DNA from: Tenacibaculum sp. 190524A02b
GTDB lineage: Bacteria; Bacteroidota; Bacteroidia; Flavobacteriales; Flavobacteriaceae
DNA: 64,000 bases
Reading direction: 5' to 3'
Assembly: GCF_964036645.1 (NCBI RefSeq)
Contig: NZ_OZ038525.1
Location: 2,192,501 to 2,256,500 of the forward strand
Both the position numbers and the translations under genes were made by a program. This document shows, piece after piece, positions 8,224 to 20,625 of this stretch; position 1 is the stretch's first letter, and every line of letters begins with the position of its first letter. The notes beneath the pieces were generated by a model. That model did not search any database, was not told the origin of the DNA, and saw only the letters and a list, made by a program, of their open reading frames with translations.

Positions 8224-9444
8224 TTATCTAGACTTTAATGCCTCCTTTATTGAGATTTTAACACCATCTTTGAAAGCAACTACAAAAGCATCCTTATGAC
8301 CTGCTTTTCTAACCTTCTTTAGAGTCTTTTTAATCCTTTGAAATACAGATGTATTACCGTAATAATATTTATAATAACCATCTACATACATAGACTCTAC
8401 ATTTTCTAAACCTTTAAAATTAAAATTATCATTGGTTAAAAAATTTCTTGACGCTGCAATTTGCACTTTAAACTCTATTCCTGTTTTTTTTGTTGTAGAT
8501 TTTTTAACCTTAGCTATTTCAACTTTAGGCCTCTTGATCTTCGCTTTATTTGGCTTTGCTTTTTTGCTTATCTCAGTACTTTGGGGCTTTTTCTTTGTTT
8601 CTTTCTTTGGAGTTTCCTTTACATATACTTCTTCATAAGAACCTCCTACTGTATTTATTTTTAATTGATGTACATATTTTCTTATTGCTTTCGCAATAGC
8701 TTTTGCCATTTTTATTTGACCTTTTCTTGTATTTAAAAAGCGACCTTCCGCCTTATTAGTTAAAAAACCAAGTTCAACTAATACACTTGGCATAATGGTT
8801 TCTCTTAAAACTAAAAAATTATCTTGCTTTACCTTTCTATCAAATCTTTTTAAGTTTGAAAAGTTTGTTTGAATTAGACCTGCTATCAATAAACTATTAT
8901 CTAAGTTTTCTTCTTGAAGTACAGACAATCCTATTAAAGATTCAGGAGAATTAGGATCATAATCATAATTCTGTTCGTAATTATCTTCTAATAAGATTAC
9001 CGCATTCTCTCTTTTTGCCATTTCTAAATTTCCACTATTCCCTTTTAACCCTAATACAAAAGTTCCAGCTCCATGGGCTCTAGATTTTACATAGGAATCA
9101 CAGTGGATAGATACAAATAAGTCTGCTTTTTGTTCGTTAGCTATTTTTGCTCTTTTATGTAATTCAACAAAAACATCTTTTTTTCTAGTATAAATCACTT
9201 CAATATCTTTAGATGTAAGTAACTCCTTACCTACATCTAATGCAACTCTTAAAGCTATTTTCTTTTCTCTATATCCATTCCCTAAATTCCCAGGGTCTTT
9301 ACCTCCATGCCCTGCATCTAAAACAATTTTATATTTTTTTTGAGCATTTACAGTTGTTACATTGCTAAAAAGGGCAATTACTACAAAAAAAATAAAAGTT
9401 AAATTTTTGATATTATATTTGCTGAATTTTAAGATTTTCATCAA
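8224..9444 (-). CDS. N-acetylmuramoyl-L-alanine amidase
   Basis: A 406-residue exported Amidase_3 enzyme that cleaves the lactoyl-peptide bond in peptidoglycan. After a signal-like segment (residues 14-34) the catalytic domain begins at KIVLDAGHGGKDPGNLG, with the zinc His in DAGHGG. A Glu in the Amidase_3 N-terminus (YREKKIALRVALDVG), the His of VSIHCDSY and the Glu of PSVLVELGFLTNKAEG complete the active site. A Lys-rich linker (about residues 270-322) leads to a C-terminal SPOR-like region. It heads the envelope/Fe-S operon. ATG at 9441 is an equally possible start. Confidence 0.92.
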   Translation of the reverse strand: MMKILKFSKYNIKNLTFIFFVVIALFSNVTTVNAQKKYKIVLDAGHGGKDPGNLGNGYREKKIALRVALDVGKELLTSKDIEVIYTRKKDVFVELHKRAKIANEQKADLFVSIHCDSYVKSRAHGAGTFVLGLKGNSGNLEMAKRENAVILLEDNYEQNYDYDPNSPESLIGLSVLQEENLDNSLLIAGLIQTNFSNLKRFDRKVKQDNFLVLRETIMPSVLVELGFLTNKAEGRFLNTRKGQIKMAKAIAKAIRKYVHQLKINTVGGSYEEVYVKETPKKETKKKPQSTEISKKAKPNKAKIKRPKVEIAKVKKSTTKKTGIEFKVQIAASRNFLTNDNFNFKGLENVESMYVDGYYKYYYGNTSVFQRIKKTLKKVRKAGHKDAFVVAFKDGVKISIKEALKSR

Positions 9445-9512
9445 TTATTTTTAAGTAATTTTGACATTCAAAATTTGTTAACTCAAAGAGTAAGCCATAA
9501 TTTAATTAAACA

Positions 9513-9543
9513 CAAAAATAGTATTTAAAATATTGCAAACAAA
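9513..9543 (-). promoter_or_regulatory. Bacteroidota-type promoter for the amidase operon
   Basis: Read on the minus strand there is TTTG (9540-9543), a 19-base spacer, then TATTTTTG (9513-9520), matching the Bacteroidota consensus TTTG-N19-TAnnTTTG. It lies about 70 bases before the amidase ATG. The -33 element falls inside the first codons of the divergent lptD gene. Confidence 0.55.
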
Positions 9544-12250
9544 TCTAACTTACATACTTTTAGCTTTCTATCTTTTTAGTTTTCAAATAAACTATGCTCA
9601 AGAATTTGGAAAAAAAGAGGTTACACCAGTACAGCAACCTAAAAAACAAATAAATATTGTTAAGGATTCTGTTTTTAAAGCTAACGAAAAAGAAAAAAAT
9701 CTTTTGGTTAAACCTAAAGATTCTATTGTTAATGATTCTATTAAACCTAGAAAACCTAAAGAAGTAATTGACGGTATTATTACTCATGATGCTGAAGATT
9801 ATACGATTCAAAATGCTAAAAAAAGAACAGTTACCTTATACAACAAAGCTCATGTTACTTATACAGATATTGATTTAAAAGCGGGTATTATTGTTTTAGA
9901 TTATAAAAACAATACTGTTTTTGCTACAGGTATTAAAGATAGTTTAGGGTACCATCAACGCCCCGTTTTTAAACAAGGGGGGCAAGAAAGTGAACAAGAC
10001 TCTATTTTATTTAATTTTAAAACAAAAAAAGCTTTAGTTTATGGTGTAAAAACTGTGCAAGGTGGAATTATTACTTATGGTGAAAAAACTAAAAGAGTTA
10101 ATGATTCTACTGTTTATATGCGTAGACTGCGTTTTACTACTTCAAAAAAGAAAATACCCGATTATCATATTGCTACAGACAAAGCTAAACTTGTTCCAGG
10201 TAAGAAAATTATTGTAGGAAGAAGTAATTTGGTACTGGCAGAAGTACCTACTCCTTTATTTTTACCTTTTGCTTATTTTCCATTAACTGACAAACGAACT
10301 TCAGGTTTTATTATTCCTTCATGGGGAGATAGTAATAGTCAAGGATTCTTTTTACAAAATGGTGGTTATTATTTTGCTATCAATGATTATGTAGACTTAA
10401 CAGTTTTAGGTGATGTATACACAAATGGTAGCTGGGCTTTACGTGGAGACTCTAATTATCGTTTACGTTATAAGTTTAGTGGTAATTTTAGTATCCGATT
10501 CGAAAATATTATCCAAAATATTAGAGGACTTAGTGGTTACAATAAAAGAAGTAACTTTAACATTACTTGGCGTCATAGCCAAGATACTAAATCTAGTCCT
10601 CATTCTCGTTTCTCTGCCAATGTAAATGTTGGTAGTAGTCAATACTATAATCAATCGTTAAATGAATTAAACAATGCACAGCGCTTAACCAATACCTTTC
10701 AATCCTCTATTTCATACTATAAAAAGTTTGTTGGTACTCCGTTCAATATGAATGTCACTGCTACACACTCTCAAAATACCAACAACAATTCTATAACTAT
10801 GACTTTCCCTTCTTTACAATTAAATATGGATAGAATTTATCCATTCACTGGTAAAGGAGGAATCAAAAAGAATCCTATTCAAAAAATGGGGATCAACTAT
10901 AGTATGAGTGGAGAATACAGAATTAATACTACAGACGCTGAGTTTTTTAAACCTAAAATGTTTGAAACTGCGCAAACTGGTATTCAGCACAACTTAAGTA
11001 CCAATACAAATATTAAAGTATTTAAATATTTTACACTTGCTCCATCTGTTAATTACAAAGATGTTTGGTATTTTAAGAAAATTAACAAACGGTTTGACCC
11101 AAACCTTAGAGATAGTCAAGGAAATCTTGGAGTAATCGTTAACGATACAATTAGCGGCTTTAATCGTTTTCATGAATATAATTTTGGAGCATCTTTATCT
11201 ACTAATATTTATGGGACTTTCAACTTTAAAAAAGGACGCTTAAAAGCTATTAGACACACTATTAGGCCTTCAATTTCTTATGGATACAGGCCTGATTTTG
11301 CTGAAAACTACAATTTACAAGTACAGCAAGCTATTAATGACCCTAATGACTTGTTAACGTACTCTCCTTTTGAGGGTGGCATTTATGGCTCTCCTGGTAG
11401 TGGTTTATCTAACTCTATAGGTATTTCTGTTAATAATGTTTTAGAAGCTAAAATTGCACCTAAAGATCCTGACAGTGATGAAGAAGATGAAAAAATAACT
11501 ATTCTAAATAATTTAAACTTCAGTACAAGCTATAATATTGCTGCAGATAGTTTAAGGTGGAGTCCTGTTAGCACTAGTGCTGGTACTCGTTTATTTAAAG
11601 ATAAGTTAGCTGTAAACTTAAATGCAACACTTGATCCTTATCAAATTGATTCAAAAGGAAACCGAATTAACAAGTTTAACGCCAATATATTTAGAGTAAC
11701 CAATGTTGGCTTAAGTGCTAATTATTCTATATCTAGTAGAGATTTTGAAAAAGACGAATCAAATAAAGACGAAAATAAATCTGGGAATGGTGCTCAAAAC
11801 ACCCCTGATATTTTTGGTCAAAATATGCCTACTACTAATGGATTTTCTACCAACCCTGGAAATAACCAAAATAAAGGAGATGAAACCAAAGAGGCTAAAT
11901 TATATAAAGCCAAAATACCTTGGTCATTGAATTTGGTATACGCTTTAAATTACGCTAATACAGGAATTGGTAATGCAGGAATTGGTAGTAACTCTTTAAT
12001 GTTTAGTGGAAATATAGAACTCTCTCCTAAATGGAAAGTTGGTTTTTCTTCTGGATACGATATAAAAAATAATGCGTTTACATTTACACGACTTAACTTC
12101 TCTAGAGATTTGGACAGTTGGCGTTTTAATTTTAATTGGACGCCTTTTGGTATCAATTCATCTTATTACTTTTTCATAGGTGTTAAATCATCTGTAATGA
12201 GTGATTTAAAATGGGATAAAAACAAACCACCAGACAGAGTATTATTTTAA
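9533..12250 (+). CDS. lptD: LptD-like outer membrane LPS assembly protein
   Basis: A 905-residue outer membrane protein. It starts at TTG (9533), and no in-frame ATG is available upstream. A signal peptide ends around ...INYAQ (residue 23). The next part, roughly residues 80-230, is an OstA/LptA-like jellyroll (LKAGIIVLDYKNNTVFATG, AKLVPGKKIIVGRSNLVL). The rest is beta-barrel, with many alternating strands and an aromatic terminus (SSYYFFIGVKSSVMSDLKWDK). LptD inserts lipopolysaccharide into the outer leaflet with LptE. It is followed 32 bases later by ridA and is divergent from the amidase. Confidence 0.87.
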   Translation: MQTNLTYILLAFYLFSFQINYAQEFGKKEVTPVQQPKKQINIVKDSVFKANEKEKNLLVKPKDSIVNDSIKPRKPKEVIDGIITHDAEDYTIQNAKKRTVTLYNKAHVTYTDIDLKAGIIVLDYKNNTVFATGIKDSLGYHQRPVFKQGGQESEQDSILFNFKTKKALVYGVKTVQGGIITYGEKTKRVNDSTVYMRRLRFTTSKKKIPDYHIATDKAKLVPGKKIIVGRSNLVLAEVPTPLFLPFAYFPLTDKRTSGFIIPSWGDSNSQGFFLQNGGYYFAINDYVDLTVLGDVYTNGSWALRGDSNYRLRYKFSGNFSIRFENIIQNIRGLSGYNKRSNFNITWRHSQDTKSSPHSRFSANVNVGSSQYYNQSLNELNNAQRLTNTFQSSISYYKKFVGTPFNMNVTATHSQNTNNNSITMTFPSLQLNMDRIYPFTGKGGIKKNPIQKMGINYSMSGEYRINTTDAEFFKPKMFETAQTGIQHNLSTNTNIKVFKYFTLAPSVNYKDVWYFKKINKRFDPNLRDSQGNLGVIVNDTISGFNRFHEYNFGASLSTNIYGTFNFKKGRLKAIRHTIRPSISYGYRPDFAENYNLQVQQAINDPNDLLTYSPFEGGIYGSPGSGLSNSIGISVNNVLEAKIAPKDPDSDEEDEKITILNNLNFSTSYNIAADSLRWSPVSTSAGTRLFKDKLAVNLNATLDPYQIDSKGNRINKFNANIFRVTNVGLSANYSISSRDFEKDESNKDENKSGNGAQNTPDIFGQNMPTTNGFSTNPGNNQNKGDETKEAKLYKAKIPWSLNLVYALNYANTGIGNAGIGSNSLMFSGNIELSPKWKVGFSSGYDIKNNAFTFTRLNFSRDLDSWRFNFNWTPFGINSSYYFFIGVKSSVMSDLKWDKNKPPDRVLF

Positions 12251-12282
12251 TAAAAACAAACAACTAATTAATAATATAACAT

Positions 12283-12663
12283 ATGAAAAAAATCATTACA
12301 ACAGACAAAGCTCCTGCTCCTATTGGGCCTTATAACCAAGCAGTTTTAAGTGGAAATACACTATACACTTCTGGACAAATAGCCTTAAATCCAAGTACAG
12401 GCGAACTAGTTTTAGATTCAATTGAAGCTGAAACTAAACAAGTAATGGAAAACATGAAAGAGGTTTTAGCTGCTGCTGAAATGACTTTTGAAAATGTCAT
12501 AAAAACATCTATTTTCATTTCTGACATGAACAACTTTTCAAAAATCAATGAAGTTTATGGTAATTATTTTAACGAAGCAACAGCTCCTGCTAGAGAAACC
12601 GTTGAAGTTGCTAATCTACCTAAATTTGTTAATGTAGAAATCAGTATGATTGCTGTTAAATAA
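12283..12663 (+). CDS. ridA: RidA family enamine/imine deaminase
   Basis: A 126-residue YjgF/YER057c/UK114 protein. RidA hydrolyses reactive 2-aminoacrylate and related imines that leak from PLP enzymes. Hallmarks are PIGPYNQAV near the N-terminus, LYTSGQIALNP, and the conserved Arg in PARETVEVANLP. Length and motifs are standard. It follows lptD by 32 bases and is closed by a bidirectional terminator. Confidence 0.93.
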   Translation: MKKIITTDKAPAPIGPYNQAVLSGNTLYTSGQIALNPSTGELVLDSIEAETKQVMENMKEVLAAAEMTFENVIKTSIFISDMNNFSKINEVYGNYFNEATAPARETVEVANLPKFVNVEISMIAVK

Positions 12664-12683
12664 GCGATTATTACACATACTAT

Positions 12684-12718
12684 AAAAACTCCAGTGTTAG
12701 TTAAACGCTGGAGTTTTT
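12684..12718. terminator. Bidirectional terminator between ridA and mgsA
   Basis: AAAAACTCCAG (12684-12694) pairs with CTGGAGTTTTT (12708-12718), with T runs for both strands. It sits between two convergent genes and overlaps the mgsA stop codon by two bases. Confidence 0.88.
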
Positions 12719-13079
12719 ATATTCCTTTTATCAATAGTTCAGCTGTAGCTGGATTGGTTGCTAAAGGTACATTATGAACATCACATAAACGAAGTAGCAT
12801 TGTTATATCTGGCTCATGCGGATGTTTCTCGTGTGGATCTCTAAAAAACAATATCATATTACACTTTCCTTCAGCTACTCTACTAGCTATCTGAGCATCT
12901 CCTCCATAAGGTCCAGAAAGGTATTTATTGACTTTCAAACCAACTTCTTCCGCTCTACCCCCTGTTGTTCCAGTAGAAATCAAATCTATCTTCTTATCTT
13001 CAAAAATAATTTTATACTTCTTTAAGAATTTAACCATTTCATTTTTCTTACCATCATGGGCTATAATTGCTATTTCCAT
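12717..13079 (-). CDS. mgsA: Methylglyoxal synthase
   Basis: A 120-residue enzyme that converts dihydroxyacetone phosphate to methylglyoxal and phosphate, a bypass of lower glycolysis. Visible active-site motifs are AHDGKK (residues 7-12), STGTTGG, GPYGGDAQI with Asp61, FFRDP and HPHEPD. The start is ATG at 13079. An upstream in-frame ATG at 13109 would place the N-terminus inside the gap terminator hairpin, so it was not used. It lies downstream of the two gap genes and pfkA, a sensible glycolytic neighbourhood. Confidence 0.92.
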   Translation of the reverse strand: MEIAIIAHDGKKNEMVKFLKKYKIIFEDKKIDLISTGTTGGRAEEVGLKVNKYLSGPYGGDAQIASRVAEGKCNMILFFRDPHEKHPHEPDITMLLRLCDVHNVPLATNPATAELLIKGI

Positions 13080-13099
13080 ATACTTAAACTCAAATAAAA

Positions 13100-13120
13100 A
13101 ACCTCGCAATTTGCGAGGTT
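13100..13120 (-). terminator. Terminator after the first gap gene
   Basis: AACCTCGC (13100-13107) pairs with GCGAGGTT (13113-13120) over a 5-base loop. On the minus strand a T tract follows. It separates gap (13144-14136) from mgsA. Confidence 0.88.
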
Positions 13121-13143
13121 ACAATTTAAAACAATATTTTAAT

Positions 13144-14157
<1,014 letters not shown>

Positions 14158-14195
14158 TCAAAATAGATGTAGAGTGTTTTTTATTTATGCAAAGA

Positions 14196-14203
14196 CAAAT
14201 ATA
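14196..14203 (-). promoter_or_regulatory. Possible -7 element for gap paralogue 1
   Basis: The minus strand reads TATATTTG, a match to TAnnTTTG, about 60 bases before the gap ATG at 14136 and after the terminator of the upstream gap gene. No well-spaced -33 TTTG was found, so support is weak. Confidence 0.35.
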
Positions 14204-14220
14204 AAACTTATAAAAACAAA

Positions 14221-14252
14221 AAAACTGATAGGTTATAAATTCTATCAGTTTT
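14221..14252 (-). terminator. Terminator after gap paralogue 2
   Basis: AAAACTGATAG (14221-14231) pairs exactly with CTATCAGTTTT (14242-14252) over a 10-base loop. It starts 22 bases after the stop of the gap gene at 14275-15270 and should uncouple the two gap paralogues. Confidence 0.82.
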
Positions 14253-14274
14253 TAACAAAAAATAAAAAAATGTA

Positions 14275-16271
<1,997 letters not shown>

Positions 16272-16451
16272 AATTATATGTTTCAAATCTACTTAATTTT
16301 AGGACTAGTTTTTCTAAAAAAAACGAAATCGTTTTCGGCTTATCCTCAATAAAAACAATGCTTTGACATTAATAAAACTCGAAATTCCCAATCATTGTTC
16401 TTTATCTAATCCTTTATTTTTTATTATCTTTTTAGAATTAATTTATTTCGT

Positions 16452-17144
16452 ATGGTTAAAGTATATTGTTTACTCTTATTTTGTATTAGCTCTTCATTAT
16501 TTTCTCAACAAGAAAAAGTTTTCACCTCTTTTAACGAAGCTTTTAAAACACCTTTAAAAGTTACTTACTTAGATGTTTCTAATCAAAACATTGCTTCTAT
16601 TCCTAAAAACCTTAGAAACCTGAAAAACTTAAAGAAACTAAAACTTAACAATAATAATATTTCTTTTATTGATAGCTCTTTTTTTTCTTTTAAAAAATTA
16701 GAATACTTAGACTTATCCAACAACTTGTTTGATTCTATTATTATAAGCTCTACAAATATGGTTAATCTAAAACGCTTGAAACTTAATGGAAATAAGCTTA
16801 AAAACATCCATTCTTCAATTCTAAGACTACCAAACCTTAAATATCTACACATAAACAACAATACGCTTGGGTCTATCCCTGAAGAGATTAATATTTTGAA
16901 AAGTTTAAAAAAGTTGTACATTAGAAATAACAATCTGTTTCTCATTCCTGATTCATTTGTTGGTCTAAAAAATTTACTAGTTGTAGATTTTTCTGGTAAT
17001 AATTTATCACAAATATCTAATGGACTCAACAAAAGAAGTTTAAAGCATCTTAAAAAGTTAATTCTAAAAAACAATCCCTTTCCAAGTTATGAAAAGGGAT
17101 TAATTAAGCTCAATGTTCCTAAAAAATGTATAGTTATTTGGTAG
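16452..17144 (+). CDS. Exported leucine-rich repeat protein
   Basis: A 230-residue protein with a signal peptide (residues 1-18, ending at LFSQ). About seven leucine-rich repeats of roughly 23 residues follow, of the bacterial LxxLxLxxNxLxxIP type (LKKLKLNNNNIS, LEYLDLSNNLFD, LKRLKLNGNKLK, LKYLHINNNTLG). Such domains bind proteins, so a periplasmic or surface interaction role is likely. The gene converges on the TPR gene and their 3' ends overlap by 11 bases. Confidence 0.85.
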   Translation: MVKVYCLLLFCISSSLFSQQEKVFTSFNEAFKTPLKVTYLDVSNQNIASIPKNLRNLKNLKKLKLNNNNISFIDSSFFSFKKLEYLDLSNNLFDSIIISSTNMVNLKRLKLNGNKLKNIHSSILRLPNLKYLHINNNTLGSIPEEINILKSLKKLYIRNNNLFLIPDSFVGLKNLLVVDFSGNNLSQISNGLNKRSLKHLKKLILKNNPFPSYEKGLIKLNVPKKCIVIW

Positions 17145-18519
17145 ACTCTATTTCTTTATGACTTATATAGCCATCAATTATTCTTTTTACTTTTTTATTC
17201 TGAAATACTGTTGGGTATAGATCTTTTATTATAAAGTGATATTCATAATCTATAGCCAAACCATTTTTTAAATGCGCTAAACTGTATTCTTCTTTTTCTA
17301 AAATCATAAACAATCCGCATAATCTATATTCAATTTCTGCAAATTCTCTATAAATCTTTTTTGCTTGAATTAAAACTGATAGTGCATCATTAAAATTACC
17401 TAAAAACAATAGTATATCCGCTAATGCAATGAAAATTTCAATTTCTTGATCTCCTAATTCAATACATCTTTGAAATGCTTTTACAGATTCTTCGTAAAAA
17501 TTCAGTTTCAAATTAATATCACCATACTTCCTCCAATATAAAGCGTTCATGTCATCTATTTGCAATGCTTTGTTTATATAATACAAAGCTTTGGGATAAT
17601 TTTTTACTGTATAACAAGCGCTTGTTAGTAGTAACCAAGCTCTATCCAAAAGAGGGTCTTCATGTACTGCTTTTTTGTAAAAATGAATTGCCATTGCAAT
17701 ATTATCTAACTCTTGATAACATTCTCCAATCCTAACGTAAGCAAAAGCTGTTGGGTCATCTAACTCTAAAGTAATTGAATAATTATTTATCGCTTCTTCA
17801 TACCTTTTCAGTTGCTCTAAAGTTTTTGCTTTTTCTAAATACCCTCCAATAAAAGTTTCATCAATTATTACAGCGTAATCAAAACATTGTAAAGCCTCTT
17901 TATACATGCCTATTTCAAAATATTGCCTACCTAATTGATGCCAAGCTACCTCACTATATGGATTCTTATCTAAGTATTTATTTAAAAATCTAATAGCATC
18001 TTCATTGTTCTGTTCCATATCAAAACAATATACAATGTTATATAATGACGAATAATCTTCATAATCTACCTCAATACATTTTGCAAAGTTCAACCGTGCA
18101 TTTTCATAATCATCCATATAAAGGTATTCCATTCCAATCATAGACCAAATATCTTCTGGATCTTCAACAAATTCTAAAGATTCTTTTAATACAGAAATAG
18201 CTTCTTTATGCTTTTTCTTCTTAGACAAGATAGTAGCTTTCTGTATAAATACTTCATCGTTATGAGGTTCTACTGCCTCAATTTCTATCAATAAATCTAC
18301 AGCTCTTTGTAGTTCATCATCAAAAATTAGCAGTTCTATTTTCATTAGCTTGAGTTGGACAGAAGATGGGTGCTGTTCTAACCCTAATTTCACCGCTTTT
18401 TTGGCCAACGTATGTTTACCTATATTTAAGTAATGTTCTATAATGTACTCAAACTCTGTAGCATCGAAAAAATACACGCTATTCGTTTTTAACATTGATT
18501 CAAATTTAGATACTGGCAT
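17134..18519 (-). CDS. Tetratricopeptide repeat protein
   Basis: A 461-residue protein with no obvious signal peptide and around ten TPR units (for example AWHQLGRQYFEIGMYKEALQ and YWRKYGDINLKLNFYEESVK). TPR solenoids serve as protein scaffolds. Flavobacterial genomes carry similar single-gene cytosolic TPR proteins without known function. Its 3' end overlaps the convergent LRR gene by 11 bases. Confidence 0.88.
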   Translation of the reverse strand: MPVSKFESMLKTNSVYFFDATEFEYIIEHYLNIGKHTLAKKAVKLGLEQHPSSVQLKLMKIELLIFDDELQRAVDLLIEIEAVEPHNDEVFIQKATILSKKKKHKEAISVLKESLEFVEDPEDIWSMIGMEYLYMDDYENARLNFAKCIEVDYEDYSSLYNIVYCFDMEQNNEDAIRFLNKYLDKNPYSEVAWHQLGRQYFEIGMYKEALQCFDYAVIIDETFIGGYLEKAKTLEQLKRYEEAINNYSITLELDDPTAFAYVRIGECYQELDNIAMAIHFYKKAVHEDPLLDRAWLLLTSACYTVKNYPKALYYINKALQIDDMNALYWRKYGDINLKLNFYEESVKAFQRCIELGDQEIEIFIALADILLFLGNFNDALSVLIQAKKIYREFAEIEYRLCGLFMILEKEEYSLAHLKNGLAIDYEYHFIIKDLYPTVFQNKKVKRIIDGYISHKEIESTK

Positions 18520-18642
18520 AGGCTTCGTATTTGAATTTCTTCTAAATTTACAACAAGAATAGTGCCTTAATACATTTTGGCACTTTTGTTGTTAACAAAA
18601 TAATTAACAATTTATCCACGTAAATATATTAATTCATTCTAA

Positions 18643-18673
18643 TTTGATACCACAAATTATTTTTCTATATTTG
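18643..18673 (+). promoter_or_regulatory. Bacteroidota-type promoter of the DUF2853 gene
   Basis: TTTG (18643-18646), a 19-base spacer, and TATATTTG (18666-18673) give a full match to the Bacteroidota consensus. The ATG follows about 50 bases downstream. Confidence 0.75.
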
Positions 18674-18725
18674 AGTGGATTGAAATTCGAACAAGAACAA
18701 AATTTAAAAATTTAAACAAAAAATC

Positions 18726-19067
18726 ATGAGTAAATTTGACGAAAAAGTAGAACTATACAAAAAGTTTATGGACGATAAAGGAATTCGTTCTAACACTGAT
18801 TTGTTAAAAGCCGTAACTAAAGGTTTAGGTCCTTCTATTTATAAAAAAGATGCTGAAACTGTTTCTGGATCGGATCCTAAAGAACTAGAAACCGTTAAAA
18901 AGAATTTTTTAATTAAAAAATTAGGTTTAGCAGATGGTCCTGAATTAGATGAAGCTATTAATGAAGTTATGGAAAGAATTGGTAAATCTGAAAGAAACAA
19001 ATACCGTGCGGTAGTTTATTATATGCTTGCAAAAAAATTCGATAAAGAATCTGTTTACGGAATGTAG
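18726..19067 (+). CDS. DUF2853 family protein
   Basis: A small soluble helical protein of 113 residues that resembles the DUF2853 family (MSKFDEKVELYKKFM, GLGPSIYKKDAETVSGSD, ELETVKKNFLIKKLGL). No function is known. It has its own strong-looking promoter and a perfect-palindrome terminator, so it is a single-gene unit. Confidence 0.85.
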   Translation: MSKFDEKVELYKKFMDDKGIRSNTDLLKAVTKGLGPSIYKKDAETVSGSDPKELETVKKNFLIKKLGLADGPELDEAINEVMERIGKSERNKYRAVVYYMLAKKFDKESVYGM

Positions 19068-19090
19068 TAAACTTTTCTTATCAAAAAATC

Positions 19091-19121
19091 AATCCTGCAT
19101 TAATATTAATGCAGGATTTTT
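19091..19121 (+). terminator. Terminator after the DUF2853 gene
   Basis: A perfect 28-base palindrome with two 14-base arms (19091-19104 and 19105-19118), core ATCCTGCATTAAT, followed by a T run. Since sdaA starts at 19154, this separates the two genes. Confidence 0.85.
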
Positions 19122-19153
19122 TTATTTTAGCCCACAACAAACAACAAAATCAT

Positions 19154-20581
19154 ATGTCACAATTTATTAGTGTTTTTGATATGCTAAAAATTGGTGTAGG
19201 TCCTTCTAGTTCCCACACCTTAGGACCATGGAGAGCTGCTCAGCAATGGATTCAAAAACTAAAAGATGCGCATCAAACAAATGCCATTGATTCAATAAAA
19301 GTTGATTTATACGGATCATTATCTTTAACAGGAAAAGGACACGCCACTGATTTAGCGGTATTATTAGGGCTTAGCGGTACTGATCCTGAATATATTCCCA
19401 TTAGTGATATTGAAAAAATCATTACTGAAATAAAAAACACTAATACACTTAACTTCAACAATGAAAAGAAATTGAACTTTTCAATGGATCAAGTAGTATT
19501 TAACAAAGACTTTTTACCTTTCCACTCTAATGGACTTACTTTTAATGCTTTTTCTAAAGACAAAACCATACTATCTTCTGAAACTTATTATTCAATAGGT
19601 GGTGGATTTGTGATTCAGGAAAAAGAAGAAGGTGAAGTGAATACTGAAATCAACAAACAGAATTTTCCCTTCCCTATCAACAGAGCTACTGAGTTAGAAG
19701 CATACTGTATTTCTGAAAATGCTCAAATTTCTGATATCGTTTTAAAAAATGAGTTAGTTTTAAAAAACGAAGCAACTATTAACGCTGAACTAAAACGTGT
19801 TTGGGACACCATGTTAGAATGTATGTATATAGGCTGTCACACTGAAGGTACTTTACCTGGAGGTTTAAATGTTAAAAGAAGAGCTTTTGAAACACATAAA
19901 AAACTAATAAAAGAAGCTTCATACTCAAATGAAGAAGAATGGATTACTGCTATTAGAGGTACAGAAGTTAAGTTTAGAGAAATTTTAAAATGGGTTAGCT
20001 GTTTTGCACTTGCAGTTAATGAGGTAAACGCCTCACTTGGACGTGTGGTAACAGCACCTACCAATGGTAGTGCAGGTGTTATTCCTGCTGTTATCATGTA
20101 TTACCTTGTTATAGAAAATCATGATGCAGACTTTGAGCATATTAAAAAGTTTTTATTAGTAGCTGGTGAAATTGGTAGTATTTTTAAGAAAAATGCAACC
20201 ATATCAGCCGCTATGGGAGGATGTCAAGCTGAAATTGGTGTTTCATCTGCTATGGCTGCAGCTGGTTTAACAGAATTACTAGGAGGAACTCCTGCACAAT
20301 GTTTAGTAGCTGCTGAAATAGCTATGGAACATCATTTAGGACTTACTTGTGATCCAATTGGTGGTTTAGTACAAGTACCTTGTATTGAACGAAATGCAAT
20401 GGGAGCTATTAAAGCCATTAATGCTGCTGAACTAGCCCTAGAAACTGACCCTAAAGAGTCCTTAGTTCCCTTAGATAAAGTTATTGATACCATGTGGGAA
20501 ACGGCAAAGGATATGAATCGAAATTATAAAGAAACCTCTGAAGGAGGTTTAGCAATAACAGTTGGTTTAGCTGACTGTTAA
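19154..20581 (+). CDS. sdaA: L-serine ammonia-lyase, single-chain iron-sulfur type
   Basis: A 475-residue enzyme that deaminates L-serine to pyruvate. The N-terminal beta-domain begins MSQFISVFDMLKIGVGPSSSHT. The catalytic alpha-domain follows (TAPTNGSAGVIPAVIMYYL, AAMGGCQAEIGVSSAMAAAG). Cysteines in GGCQAE, GLTCDPIGG and VPCIERNA are the likely ligands of the oxygen-sensitive 4Fe-4S cluster. The start is the ATG at 19154; a longer frame back to 19109 would overlap the terminator. Confidence 0.94.
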   Translation: MSQFISVFDMLKIGVGPSSSHTLGPWRAAQQWIQKLKDAHQTNAIDSIKVDLYGSLSLTGKGHATDLAVLLGLSGTDPEYIPISDIEKIITEIKNTNTLNFNNEKKLNFSMDQVVFNKDFLPFHSNGLTFNAFSKDKTILSSETYYSIGGGFVIQEKEEGEVNTEINKQNFPFPINRATELEAYCISENAQISDIVLKNELVLKNEATINAELKRVWDTMLECMYIGCHTEGTLPGGLNVKRRAFETHKKLIKEASYSNEEEWITAIRGTEVKFREILKWVSCFALAVNEVNASLGRVVTAPTNGSAGVIPAVIMYYLVIENHDADFEHIKKFLLVAGEIGSIFKKNATISAAMGGCQAEIGVSSAMAAAGLTELLGGTPAQCLVAAEIAMEHHLGLTCDPIGGLVQVPCIERNAMGAIKAINAAELALETDPKESLVPLDKVIDTMWETAKDMNRNYKETSEGGLAITVGLADC

Positions 20582-20591
20582 CATAAAACTT

Positions 20592-20623
20592 AAAAAAGAG
20601 GTTTCATTGAAAGCCTCTTTTTT
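20592..20623. terminator. Bidirectional terminator between sdaA and the SanA-like gene
   Basis: AAAAAAGAGG and CCTCTTTTTT arms, extended by GTTTC/GAAAGC pairing, flank a short loop. T runs exist for both strands and the two genes converge here. Confidence 0.85.
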
Positions 20624-20625
20624 GT

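Noticed and set aside
13080..13109. Longer N-terminus for mgsA
   Set aside because: The extra ten codons lie within the upstream terminator hairpin and its T tract, and the family starts at the MEIAIIAHDG position.
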